Made by a program: the position numbers and the translations under genes
Source of the DNA: Flavobacterium sp.
GTDB taxonomy: Bacteria > Bacteroidota > Bacteroidia > Flavobacteriales > Flavobacteriaceae
Direction of reading: 5' to 3'
Length of the DNA: 11,093 nucleotides
Assembly (NCBI GenBank): GCA_030153045.1
Contig: JASLID010000024.1
Location: 1-11,093 of the forward strand
Shown: one piece after another, positions 1-8,500 of the stretch
How positions within the stretch are numbered: the first letter of the stretch is position 1
How the letters are laid out: every line of letters starts with the position of its first letter
The notes under the pieces: model-generated
The model's database searches: none
What the model was told of the DNA's origin: nothing
What the model saw: only the letters and a program-made list of their open reading frames with translations

Positions 1-258
1 GATACGGGTTGTATCGTTGGATTTACCAAAGATGTTGATTACGACATTGAATTCATTGGTGGAATTAAAAATTCTATTTTTGGTGGTGAAGGTTTGTTTT
101 ATGCAACACTTCGAGGTCCTGGAGTAGTTTATATTCAATCATTGCCTTTTAGCAGGTTAGCAGGAAAAATACTTTCAGCTGCTCCTGGAATGACTGGAGG
201 AGGAAAAGAAGAAGGAAGTATTCTTGGTGGATTAGGTAGTTTAATCGATGGAAGATAA
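1..258 (+). CDS. AIM24/TIGR00266 family protein, C-terminal part
   Basis: This is the last 85 codons of a gene that begins before the window; the frame is open from base 1 to the TAA at 256-258. The visible part is a glycine-rich beta-type sequence with the blocks GGEGLFYATLRGPG and VYIQSLPFSRLA, followed by a glycine-rich tail (GMTGGG, GGLGSL) near the C-terminus. These blocks are typical of the end of AIM24/TIGR00266 proteins, a family of roughly 230-270 residues with a beta-sandwich fold and no established biochemical role in bacteria. No membrane segment is visible in this part. The gene converges on the symporter gene, and a strong hairpin follows 14-20 bases after the stop. The family call rests on remembered motif patterns; the N-terminal two thirds cannot be seen. 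Confidence 0.75.
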   Translation, partial: DTGCIVGFTKDVDYDIEFIGGIKNSIFGGEGLFYATLRGPGVVYIQSLPFSRLAGKILSAAPGMTGGGKEEGSILGGLGSLIDGR

Positions 259-271
259 TTAATAATTGTAT

Positions 272-304
272 AAAAAAAGCCCCGCATAAATGTGGGGCTT
301 TTTT
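272..304. terminator. Bidirectional intrinsic terminator
   Basis: GCCCCGCA (279-286) pairs with TGTGGGGC (291-298), with one G-T wobble and a TAAA loop. A run of seven A lies before the stem (272-278) and six T follow it (299-304). The hairpin therefore works on both strands: it ends the AIM24-family gene on the plus strand and the aroC-symporter unit on the minus strand, whose last stop codon is 26 bases away. Confidence 0.9.
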
Positions 305-323
305 ATTATAATGAGTTTTAAAA

Positions 324-1595
324 CTAACTTTCTTTTTCCCAATTTCCAACAACAGATGTTGCTAATGCATTTCCTAAAACATTGGTAGCACTTCTAAACA
401 TATCGCAAAAATGGTCAATCGGTAATATCAGAGCAATTCCTTCTACAGGAATATCAAACATACCACAAGTTGCAGCTACAACCACTAAACTAGCTCTAGG
501 AACACCTGCAATACCTTTACTGGTAAGCATCAAGACAAACAACATTGTTAATTGAGTTGGCATATCTAAATGAACACCATAGGCTTGAGCAATAAAAATA
601 CTAGCAAAAGTCATGTACATCATACTGCCGTCAAGGTTGAATGAATAACCTAAGGGTAACATGAATGAAACAATTTTATCTTTTACTCCAAAACGTTCTA
701 ATTCTTCAGTTAATTTAGGAAAAACAGCTTCACTACTTGTTGTTCCAAAGGCAATGATTAATGGACTGATGATGTGACGTAGTAATACTTTTAATCTTTT
801 TCCTAAAAATAAAAATCCTATCAATAGAAGTACAACCCATAAAGATGAAATTCCAACTAAAAATGAACCAAAATATTTAGCATAGGTAATTAAAAGCTCG
901 TTCAAATCTCGAATGGCAAAAACACCTGCTATAGCTCCAAAAACACCTATTGGTGCAAACTTCATCACATAATTTACCATTTTTAAAATGATGTGAGATG
1001 TTTTATCTAATGCATTGACTACAGGTTTGGTATAATCACCCAATGAAGCGGCTGCCAATCCGAAGAAAATAGAAAAAATTACGATTTGTAAAATTTCATT
1101 GGTTGCCATAGCTTCCACAATACTTTTAGGAATGATGTGTTCAACAAAGTTTTGTGCAGAAAAATTTTGTGTTTTTTCAGTTACTTCAGATGCTGTAGAA
1201 AGATCTACATCTGATAAATTAAGGCCAGTTCCAGGCTCCAAAATATTAACCCAAAACATTCCAATTAATAACGAAATGAAGGAAGCGGTAAAGAACCAAC
1301 CTAATGCCTTTCCTCCTATTCTTCCTACTGCTTTGATATCACCTAATTTAGCAATACCAACAACTAAAGTGGTAAATACTAATGGAGAAATAATCATTTG
1401 AACCAAGCGAATAAAAATAGTTGCCAGCATTTTAATATAACCACTAAATTCTTTTGCAGATTCAGGTAAATAATTGTTGTGTACAAATATTCCTAAAACA
1501 GCTCCAAGAACCATGGCTATTAGGATTTGTGTAGTTAGATTACTAAAAATTGATTTTTTATTTGTCGATTCCGCTTCAGGAGAATTTGTATGCAT
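324..1595 (-). CDS. Dicarboxylate/amino acid:cation symporter (DAACS/SLC1 family)
   Basis: This is a 423-residue inner-membrane secondary transporter of the GltP/DctA/GltPh family, full length for the family. It probably imports C4-dicarboxylates or acidic amino acids. The hydrophobic segments and family landmarks are in order: the HP1 serine loop TTSSEA (285-290), the TM7 motif NLDGS (320-324; NMDGT in many relatives), the HP2 loop SKGIAGVP (359-366), and the TM8 motif with D394, D398, M399, R401, N405 and N409. R401 aligns with GltPh Arg397, which binds the side-chain carboxylate, so an acidic substrate is likely. N409 aligns with GltPh Asp405, a Na1 ligand; E. coli DctA, a proton symporter, also has Asn there, so the coupling ion is uncertain. 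The ATG at 1593-1595 lies 5 bases after the aroC stop, so the two genes are very probably co-transcribed. Substrate and symbol (dctA or gltP) cannot be fixed from sequence alone. Confidence 0.93.
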   Translation of the reverse strand: MHTNSPEAESTNKKSIFSNLTTQILIAMVLGAVLGIFVHNNYLPESAKEFSGYIKMLATIFIRLVQMIISPLVFTTLVVGIAKLGDIKAVGRIGGKALGWFFTASFISLLIGMFWVNILEPGTGLNLSDVDLSTASEVTEKTQNFSAQNFVEHIIPKSIVEAMATNEILQIVIFSIFFGLAAASLGDYTKPVVNALDKTSHIILKMVNYVMKFAPIGVFGAIAGVFAIRDLNELLITYAKYFGSFLVGISSLWVVLLLIGFLFLGKRLKVLLRHIISPLIIAFGTTSSEAVFPKLTEELERFGVKDKIVSFMLPLGYSFNLDGSMMYMTFASIFIAQAYGVHLDMPTQLTMLFVLMLTSKGIAGVPRASLVVVAATCGMFDIPVEGIALILPIDHFCDMFRSATNVLGNALATSVVGNWEKES

Positions 1596-1600
1596 TTGGT

Positions 1601-2662
1601 TTATTTTTGTGTTTTGTTTAGTAAATAAAAATCGGCAAGGACAATAGCTGCCATCGCTTCAACAATAGGCACAGCACGTGGAACCACGCATGGATCATGG
1701 CGTCCTTTACCTTGTTGTTCTATAATTTGATTGGTGTTTGTTAAAACTTCTTGCTTTTGAATAAGTGTGGCTACGGGTTTAAAAGCTACTCTGAAATAAA
1801 TATCCATTCCGTTAGAAATTCCACCTTGAATTCCTCCAGAAAGATTAGTTTTTGTAGTTCCGTCTTCGTTATATGAATCATTGTGTTCGCTCCCTTTCAT
1901 TTTAGCGCCACAAAATCCGCTTCCAAACTCAAATCCTTTAACAGCGTTGATAGAAAGCATTGCTTTGCCTAATTCGGCATGTAACTTATCAAAAACAGGT
2001 TCTCCAAGACCAATAGGCACATTTTGGATAACACACGTAACGGTTCCTCCAACAGTATCCCCTTGTTTTTTAATTTCCTTGATATAGCTTTCCATTTTTT
2101 CGGCGGCAGCCAAATCGGGACAACGAACAGCATTACTTTCTATTAATGAAAAATCTAAATCCTGATACGGTTTATCTATAAAAATTTCTCCAACAGAAGA
2201 TACAAAAGCATTGATTTTAATATCAGAAATAACTTGTTTTGCAACTGCTCCAGCTACTACTCTACTGGCTGTTTCGCGAGCCGAACTACGCCCACCACCA
2301 CGGTAATCACGAATACCATATTTCTTCTCGTAAACATAATCGGCATGACTAGGTCGGTAAGAATCTTTGATGTGTGAGTAATCGTCTGATTTTTGATTGG
2401 TATTAGGGACGATGAAACCAATAGGTGTTCCAGTAGTTTTTCCTTCAAAAATACCGGATAAAAATTGTACTTCGTCTTCTTCTTTTCGTTGAGTAACTAT
2501 GGAAGATTGTCCAGGTTTGCGGCGTTGCATTTCCTGTTGAATGGCTTCCAAATTAATTTCAATCCCAGATGGACAACCATCTATAATTCCTCCTAAGGCT
2601 TCCCCATGAGATTCGCCAAAAGTGGTTATTTTAAACAGTGTTCCGTATGAATTTCCAGCCAT
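1601..2662 (-). CDS. aroC: Chorismate synthase
   Basis: This cytoplasmic, reduced-FMN-dependent enzyme converts 5-enolpyruvylshikimate-3-phosphate to chorismate, the last step of the shikimate pathway. Numbering from the chosen start gives 353 residues, the usual length. The three family signatures are intact: GESHG at 16-20, GRSSARETASR at 124-134, and GRHDPC at 320-325. The two catalytic histidines expected of the family are present at H19 and H106 (SHADY). The frame stays open upstream to an ATG at 2720-2722, but the extra 20 residues (IKQKCYICLQ and so on) look untranslated. MAGNSYG is the normal chorismate synthase N-terminus, so the ATG at 2660-2662 is preferred. There is no Shine-Dalgarno sequence, and a TAnnTTTG element lies just upstream. 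The symporter gene follows after 5 bases. No disrupted residue was seen. Confidence 0.97.
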   Translation of the reverse strand: MAGNSYGTLFKITTFGESHGEALGGIIDGCPSGIEINLEAIQQEMQRRKPGQSSIVTQRKEEDEVQFLSGIFEGKTTGTPIGFIVPNTNQKSDDYSHIKDSYRPSHADYVYEKKYGIRDYRGGGRSSARETASRVVAGAVAKQVISDIKINAFVSSVGEIFIDKPYQDLDFSLIESNAVRCPDLAAAEKMESYIKEIKKQGDTVGGTVTCVIQNVPIGLGEPVFDKLHAELGKAMLSINAVKGFEFGSGFCGAKMKGSEHNDSYNEDGTTKTNLSGGIQGGISNGMDIYFRVAFKPVATLIQKQEVLTNTNQIIEQQGKGRHDPCVVPRAVPIVEAMAAIVLADFYLLNKTQK

Positions 2663-2678
2663 AATTTTAGTTTGCAAA

Positions 2679-2686
2679 CAAATGTA
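2679..2686 (-). promoter_or_regulatory. Candidate -7 promoter element for aroC
   Basis: Read on the minus strand this is TACATTTG, an exact match to the Bacteroidota -7 consensus TAnnTTTG. It lies 17 bases upstream of the preferred aroC ATG, so transcription would start about 10 bases before the gene. No good TTG element is seen at the expected distance upstream; the nearest TTTTG is about 33 bases away. It also falls inside the 20-codon upstream extension of the frame, which supports the shorter start. A chance match is possible in such AT-rich DNA. Confidence 0.35.
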
Positions 2687-2730
2687 ACATTTCTGTTTAA
2701 TGTTTAAAAATATAATGTTCAAAAGTTATG

Positions 2731-2770
2731 GTTAAGAGTTAAATTTCTTAACATCTGCTTATAGTTAAGT
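2731..2770. repeat. Three GTTAAG elements in the divergent intergenic region
   Basis: GTTAAGA (2731-2737) and its reverse complement TCTTAAC (2746-2752) form an inverted repeat with 7-base arms and an 8-base spacer. A third copy, GTTAAGT, lies at 2764-2770. The starts are spaced 15-18 bases apart between the divergently read aroC and LpxH-like genes. This could be a regulator binding site, but the element is short and AT-rich. Nothing else clear was found in the 152-base gap. Confidence 0.3.
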
Positions 2771-2814
2771 TAATAGCTAAACCCTTTATTTGTAAAACTT
2801 CAAATTAATTTATT

Positions 2815-3627
2815 TTGAAAAAGAGAAAACTGGATCTTGTTGTTATTTCTGATGTTCATTTAGGCACTTATGGCTGTCACGCCAAAGAATTATCTGATTA
2901 CTTATCTTCAATAAAACCGAAAATTTTAGTCTTAAATGGCGATATTATTGACATTTGGCAATTTAGAAAATCGTATTTTCCAAAAGAGCATTTAAGAGTG
3001 ATTAAAAAAATTATCAGTTTGGCTTCAAGGGGTACGCAGGTGTATTACATCACTGGGAATCATGATGAAATGCTTCGAAAATTTAGCGACACATTTATTG
3101 GTAATTTTTCTATCATAGATAAACTGGTTCTAGATTTAGATGGGAAAAACGCATGGTTTTTTCATGGGGATGTTTTTGATGCCTCGGTACAACATTCAAA
3201 ATGGATAGCTAAACTGGGCGGAATAGGTTATGATTACTTGATTTTATTAAATAGATTTATCAATTGGGGTTTGCATAAATTAGGACAAGAACCATATTCG
3301 TTTTCAAAGAAAATAAAATCGAGTGTTAAAAAAGCGGTTAAGTTTATTGGAGATTTTGAAGAAACAGCAACAGATCTAGCCATTGAGAAAAAATACGATT
3401 TCGTAATATGCGGACACATACACGAACCTAAAATAGAAGAAAAAGTTAATAAAAATGGAAAAGTTACTTATTTAAACTCTGGGGATTGGATTGAAAATCT
3501 TACCTCCTTGGAATATTGTAACAAACGATGGAAATTGTATAAACATTCTCACAAAGAGCAACATAACTTTGTACATGAAGAAAATGATTTAAAAGAATTA
3601 GAAGTACTACTCAACTATATTCCATAA
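2815..3627 (+). CDS. LpxH-like metallophosphoesterase (UDP-2,3-diacylglucosamine diphosphatase family)
   Basis: This is a 270-residue calcineurin-like phosphoesterase with a complete two-metal site: D13 and H15 (SDVHLG), D43 (NGDIIDIW), N82-H83 (GNHDE), H117 (HGD), and H201 and H203 (CGHIHEP). The arrangement matches the LpxH/COG2908 group. LpxH hydrolyses UDP-2,3-diacylglucosamine to lipid X in lipid A synthesis at the inner-membrane face. At 270 residues it is somewhat longer than E. coli LpxH (240), and Bacteroidota carry several LpxH-like paralogues, so the exact substrate is inferred. Translation must start at TTG (2815-2817): an in-frame TAA lies at 2806-2808, no ATG comes before the catalytic DVH, and KKRKLDLVV directly precedes the first motif. 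A weak TAnnTTTG-like sequence (TTTATTTG, 2785-2792) precedes it. There is no signal peptide. A middle segment (about 127-180) is basic and amphipathic, as in membrane-associating insertions of LpxH proteins. Confidence 0.85.
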   Translation: MKKRKLDLVVISDVHLGTYGCHAKELSDYLSSIKPKILVLNGDIIDIWQFRKSYFPKEHLRVIKKIISLASRGTQVYYITGNHDEMLRKFSDTFIGNFSIIDKLVLDLDGKNAWFFHGDVFDASVQHSKWIAKLGGIGYDYLILLNRFINWGLHKLGQEPYSFSKKIKSSVKKAVKFIGDFEETATDLAIEKKYDFVICGHIHEPKIEEKVNKNGKVTYLNSGDWIENLTSLEYCNKRWKLYKHSHKEQHNFVHEENDLKELEVLLNYIP

Positions 3628-3704
3628 AAAATCAAAAAAAATCTTCTTGATTATAATATTTGTATATTTATACTCGTTAATTAATTCATTTAAACTAACT
3701 TTCT

Positions 3705-4256
3705 ATGAAAAATTTGATTTTATCGACATTGATGCTACTTGGTTTAGCATCTAGTTCGAATGCACAAGAAAAAAACGCCATTGGTATACGTTTAGGCGAT
3801 AACGATGGTTTTGGTGGTGAAGTAACTTATCAAAGATGGGTTTCAAAAGCCAATCGACTTGAATTCGATTTAGGATTCAGAAATAGTGGTAACTATAATT
3901 ATGCTAATGGTTACTACAACGGCAAGGGATTTGAACACAATGCTGTAAAATTAGTTGGTCTTTACCAATGGGTTTGGGACATTAAAAATGGTTTCAAATG
4001 GTATGCAGGTCCAGGTGTAGGAGTTGGTTTCTGGAAAACAGACAGATTTTATGTCGGAAATGATACATATGTAGCAAGTGATTCAGGTGCATTTGCAGTT
4101 CTTGCGGGAGATATTGGTATCGAATATAATTTTGATTTTCCACTGCAACTTTCATTCGATTTGAGACCTGAATTGTATATCAGTGATGATTATGACACAG
4201 TAAGAGATGGTAATTTTGGTCCAGACTTTGGTCTAAGTGCTAGATATCGTTTTTAA
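3705..4256 (+). CDS. Small outer-membrane beta-barrel protein, function unknown
   Basis: This 183-residue protein has a clear Sec signal peptide: MKNLILSTLMLLGLASSSNA, with cleavage likely after A20 and the mature chain starting QEKNA. The mature part has about eight alternating amphipathic stretches, including NAIGIRLG, GGEVTYQRW, RLEFDLGF, KLVGLYQWVW, WYAGPGVGVGF and LQLSFDLRPELY. It ends in LSARYRF. A terminal Phe with alternating residues is the usual beta-signal for insertion by the BAM complex. The size and strand count suggest an OmpA/OmpW-like eight-stranded barrel, but no ligand or catalytic residue is recognisable. The gene follows the LpxH-like gene after 77 bases and may have its own promoter there (AT-rich, no convincing consensus). 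A strong terminator follows it. The strand count is by eye. Confidence 0.75.
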   Translation: MKNLILSTLMLLGLASSSNAQEKNAIGIRLGDNDGFGGEVTYQRWVSKANRLEFDLGFRNSGNYNYANGYYNGKGFEHNAVKLVGLYQWVWDIKNGFKWYAGPGVGVGFWKTDRFYVGNDTYVASDSGAFAVLAGDIGIEYNFDFPLQLSFDLRPELYISDDYDTVRDGNFGPDFGLSARYRF

Positions 4257-4272
4257 TTTGAACAGAAAATAT

Positions 4273-4306
4273 AAAAAAACACCTTCCAAAAGAAGGTGTT
4301 TTTTTT
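4273..4306. terminator. Bidirectional intrinsic terminator
   Basis: CACCTTC (4280-4286) pairs with GAAGGTG (4292-4298) around a CAAAA loop. Seven A precede the stem (4273-4279) and eight T follow it (4299-4306), so both strands have a T-tract. It ends the beta-barrel gene on the plus strand and the long minus-strand operon. On the minus strand the bshA stop codon (4305-4307) overlaps the edge of the A/T stem. Confidence 0.9.
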
Positions 4307-5453
4307 ATTTTGCTTCTACTGCTTGATTTAATTCAATTGCTTTGAAATAGAGTTTTTCATATAGAGGTACTATCTTTTCAATAGAGAATTGATTTGCAGT
4401 TTCCCGTGCATTTTTCTTAAATTGATTTAAAGTACGATCATCAGAAAGTATTTTTAAAGCATTTGTTGCCATCGATGAAATATCGCCTACATCGCTTAAA
4501 TATCCTGAAACACCTTCGATATTTACTTCGGGTAAACCTCCAGAATTACTAGAAATTACTGGAACATTACAAGCCATGGCTTCTAGTGCTGCTAATCCAA
4601 AACTTTCCGTTTCAGAAGGCAATAAAAATAAATCGGAATAACTTAATATTTGATTGATTTCGTGACTGTTTCCAAAGAAAATCACTTTATCACTAATACC
4701 TAATTCTTCACATAATCTTTCAGCCTTCTCTTTTTCAGGTCCATCACCCACCATCATCAATTTGGCTTTTATTTTTTTCTGAATCAAATTAAATACATTA
4801 ATAACGTCAGGAATATTTTTCACCTTTCTGAAATTACTAATATGTGTAATAATACGCTCATCTTCATCAGCCATTACTGAACGCTTACATGAGACTTGCT
4901 GTTGATTGATACCATTTTCTAATTCAATAAAGTTTGGAATCACTTCTATCTCATTGGTAATATCAAAAAGTCTCAAAGTATCATCTTTTAAACTTTGAGA
5001 AACAGAAGTTACTACGTCCGATTTATTGATGCTAAAAGTCACCGCTGGTTTGTAAAACGGATGATTCCCAACCAATGTAATATCAGTACCGTGCAACGTG
5101 GTTACCATAGGAAGATAAATTCCTTCATCTTTAAGCATTTGCTTAGCCATGTAACCTGCATAAGCATGCGGAATGGCGTAATGCACATGAAGTATGTCTA
5201 TTTTATATAACTTAACCATGTCTACTAACTTGCTTGAAAGCGCTAGTTCATAGGGTTGGTAATGAAATAATGGGTATTCGGGGACGTTTACTTCGTGGTA
5301 ATGCACATTTGGATTTAATAATGCCAAACGAACAGGTTGTCTGTATGTTATAAAATGTATTTCGTGACCACGACGAGCTAACTCAAGTCCTAATTCTGTA
5401 GCGACAACGCCACTTCCTCCAAAAGTTGGATAACAAACAATTGCAATTTTCAT
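4305..5453 (-). CDS. bshA: N-acetyl-alpha-D-glucosaminyl L-malate synthase (bacillithiol synthesis, BshA)
   Basis: This 382-residue cytoplasmic GT4/GT-B glycosyltransferase joins GlcNAc from UDP-GlcNAc to L-malate, the first step of bacillithiol synthesis. The N-terminal domain closely resembles B. subtilis BshA in its landmarks: CYPTFGGSGVVATELG (7-22), GHEIHFIT (29-36), HVHYAIPHA (89-97), and TTLHGTDIT (118-126). The C-terminal nucleotide-sugar domain has FRKVKN (208-213), VGDGPE (235-240), and the GT4 E-x7-E pair E283/E291 within ETESFGLAALE, followed by GGLPEV. Both domains are whole. The ATG at 5451-5453 gives the family's standard N-terminus, MKIAIVCYP. It is the last gene of the minus-strand run, 58 bases after the GH3 fusion gene, with a terminator at its end. 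The later steps (BshB, BshC) are not in this window. Confidence 0.93.
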   Translation of the reverse strand: MKIAIVCYPTFGGSGVVATELGLELARRGHEIHFITYRQPVRLALLNPNVHYHEVNVPEYPLFHYQPYELALSSKLVDMVKLYKIDILHVHYAIPHAYAGYMAKQMLKDEGIYLPMVTTLHGTDITLVGNHPFYKPAVTFSINKSDVVTSVSQSLKDDTLRLFDITNEIEVIPNFIELENGINQQQVSCKRSVMADEDERIITHISNFRKVKNIPDVINVFNLIQKKIKAKLMMVGDGPEKEKAERLCEELGISDKVIFFGNSHEINQILSYSDLFLLPSETESFGLAALEAMACNVPVISSNSGGLPEVNIEGVSGYLSDVGDISSMATNALKILSDDRTLNQFKKNARETANQFSIEKIVPLYEKLYFKAIELNQAVEAK

Positions 5454-5511
5454 TTCACGAAATTAGTAAAAATAAAAAAAATCTGTAAGTGATTTTAGAC
5501 AAAATTAACTA

Positions 5512-8500
5512 TTAGTTTATAATAGCGTCATAAATTACTTTCTGAATGTCTTCTCTAATATTTTCTTTAGATAATTTATTAGAAGCATTGCTGTCAGGGT
5601 AAGTTCTATTCGATAAAAACACGTAAATAATTTCCGTTTCTGGATCTGCCCAAGTCATTGTTCCGGTAAAGCCTGTATGTCCAAAACTGGTTATTGAAGC
5701 ACAACCACAAGTAGGTCCTGCCGTTCCTTCTATTTGAGGTTTATCGAAACCAAGTCCTCTCCTATTCCCTTCCGTACAGAAATAACAGGTATTAAAATCG
5801 TTGAGTGTTTTTTCAGAAAAGTATTGAACTCCACCGTAATTTCCTTTATTCAAATACATTTGCATCATTTTAGCAATGTCCATCGTATTTGAAAAAACGC
5901 CTGCATGACCAGCCACGCCACCTTGCATTGCGGCGGCCATATCATGTACATATCCTTGCACTAATTGATGACGGAAGTAAGTGTCCTTTTCAGTAGGAGG
6001 AATAACATCTTCTAAATATTTTTGCAACGGATTATACATCGTATTGTTCATTCCTAACTTAGAAAAGAAATTTTCCTGAGCCATAACATCTAAAGTCTTT
6101 TTATGTTGTGTCTCAAGGTATTCTTTCAATAAAATAAAAGTAAAATCGCTGTATTTGTATTCCTTTTTAGGAAGTAATTTGCTTTTAGCAATCTTGCTTA
6201 TGATTGTGTCATTGAATGAATCTGTAATGAATAAATTTTCAGCAACCTGCGTTGAAAATCCTTTCGATCCGGTCTTTTTATAATATTTCTTTAACGGAAG
6301 CTTTGTTACAGAATCTAAAGTGTTTTTATAAAACGGTTCCCAAGCTTGTAATCTGGCATAATGGGATAATAAGTCTTTAAAAGTAATAGAATCTTTGTCG
6401 GAACCCTTGACTTTATTAACCATTTCTCCCAAACGAGTGTTTAAATTTATTATTTGATGATCGTAATCCAGCATTACATTTGGTAAAGTTCCAATGATTT
6501 TTGACAAAGAAGCAATATCATAAATATCCGAATTTTTAACTTTTATATCTTTATCATAAGTATGATATCCAAATGATTTTTGATAGACCACCTTTCCTTT
6601 TCTTGCTACAAGAATTTGAGCACCAGGAGTCATATTTCCATCAATCGCTTTCTTAGCAATTTTATCAATTTCTTTTAATTTTTCGGAACTTAAACCTACA
6701 CTTTCAGGTGCTGAAAAGCCCAGTCGGTTAATTGTTTTAGTAGATAAACCGGTGCCAACTTTAAATTCATTATTCACAGAGACCGGCAATTTTCCTTTGG
6801 CATCTATTACTCCAAAAATTAATTCGGCCGAAACTTCTTGCGCAATATCACCATTTTGGTAGGAAACAATAATGCTTTCAATCGTTTCAAGTGATTTTAA
6901 AGGCGTTAAAACGTACGGTTTTGAAAACACATCCAAAATAACGTCATTATTCTCGGCAATTTTCTCAATCCAAAGTAACTCTTTTGCAGTGAATTCATGC
7001 TTTTTCCACCATGACTTATCAGAAACGTGATAACCAATAATTACTTTGTTGTATTGTTTTAAATCGATGTTTAAGCTGTCAACATCAGTATTGGAAACTT
7101 CTGTGACTTCCGTATATTTTTTTAAAGTAGATAAAAATGTACTTCCTGAATCATCTCCTAATTTAACGTAAGCAATCTTAGCTTTGGTTAAATCATTAAT
7201 AGGAATAATATCTTCTTTGTTTTTAATTACAGTAATTGCATTTTCATACAATTTATACTGTAAAACATTGTTTTCATGCGCATTAAGGGTTTTATATAAA
7301 GTAGCAGTTTCAATAGGTTTCAATTTATCTAACCCTGCTTTATACTTGTATTTTAATATTTTTTTTACCGAAAAATCGATTCTTTCATCGGTAATTAAAG
7401 TATCATTATAAGCTTGTTTGAATTTTTCAATTGCTGTTGGAACATCCTCTGCAAAAAGTAAAATATCATTTCCGGCTAAAAATGCTTCCAAGTCAATTTC
7501 TCCAGGTTTTTTAAAATTACTGGCGCCTTTCATATTTAAAGCATCGGTAAAAATTAAACCATTAAAATCCAATTGTTTTTTAAGAACATTGGTTACCACA
7601 TTATAGGATATGGAAGAGGGATAATTTGGTCTGGTTTCAAGGCTTGGTACATTTAAATGCGCCACCATTACTGAAGTCAATCCTAAATTAAACATCTTTT
7701 TATACGGGTAAAACTCCACTTCGTTTAATCTTTCTTCCGAAAAATTGACACTTGGTAAGGTATGATGTGAATCGGTTTCAGTATCACCGTGACCTGGGAA
7801 GTGTTTTCCGGTAGAGAATACTCCTTGATTTTGGAACCCTTTCATTAAAGCAACAGCTCTTTTAGTCACTTCTTCTTTATCTTCTCCAAAAGAACGATTC
7901 CCAATAATTGGATTGTTTGGATTGGTGTTGATATCTAAAACCGGAGCAAAATTAAATTGTAATCCTAAACGCTTGGTTTCTTTACCCATTTGAGTTCCTA
8001 ATTCTTCAATTAGTTTCATGTCCTGAATAGCACCCAAAGTCATGTTCCAAGGGTATTTATAAGTAGAATCCAACCGCATGCTTAGTCCCCACTCGGCATC
8101 ATTACCTATAAACAAAGGAATTTTAGATTTGGCTTGAAAACGATTGGTCAATTTTGCTTGACGAACCGGACCACCTTGAAAGAAAATCAATCCGCCAATT
8201 TTATAATCGGTCACTAATTTATCGATGGCATTAAAATGAACTGTATCTTTATTGGAATAAGCTGCAATCATAAATAATTGCCCTAACTTTTCTTCAAAAG
8301 TCATCGTTGCATAAACGCTATCGACCCATTTTTTTTCAGATGGAGTATCCTCAAATAAATTAAATCCTTCTTTCGAAGGATCTTTGAATTTTTCTATTTT
8401 AGGATTGTTTGTTTCTATTTGACTGATTCCGCTATTTTGGTTTTTCTTCACGGAACAATTCACCATAACAGAAATTAGTATGGAAAACAATAGAAACTTA

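Noticed and set aside
149..352. Open frame of 67 codons on the minus strand across the terminator
   Set aside because: It overlaps the real AIM24-family end and the symporter end, runs through the hairpin, and looks like no known protein.
2663..2722. A 20-codon N-terminal extension of aroC starting at an upstream ATG
   Set aside because: The family starts at MAGNSYG; the extension has no conserved look and contains the likely promoter element.
3630..3652. AATCAA/TTGATT inverted repeat after the LpxH-like gene as a terminator
   Set aside because: The stem is AT-only apart from one pair, has an 11-base loop and no clean T-tract; too weak to call.
3692..3704. 13-base string AAACTAACTTTCT that also occurs at 321-333
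   Set aside because: One copy is the 3' end of the symporter coding frame and the other a leader; only two copies, so probably coincidence.
7184..7606. Two open frames on the plus strand opposite the GH3 fusion gene
   Set aside because: They are shadows of a well-supported gene; no protein-like motif or independent start signal was found.
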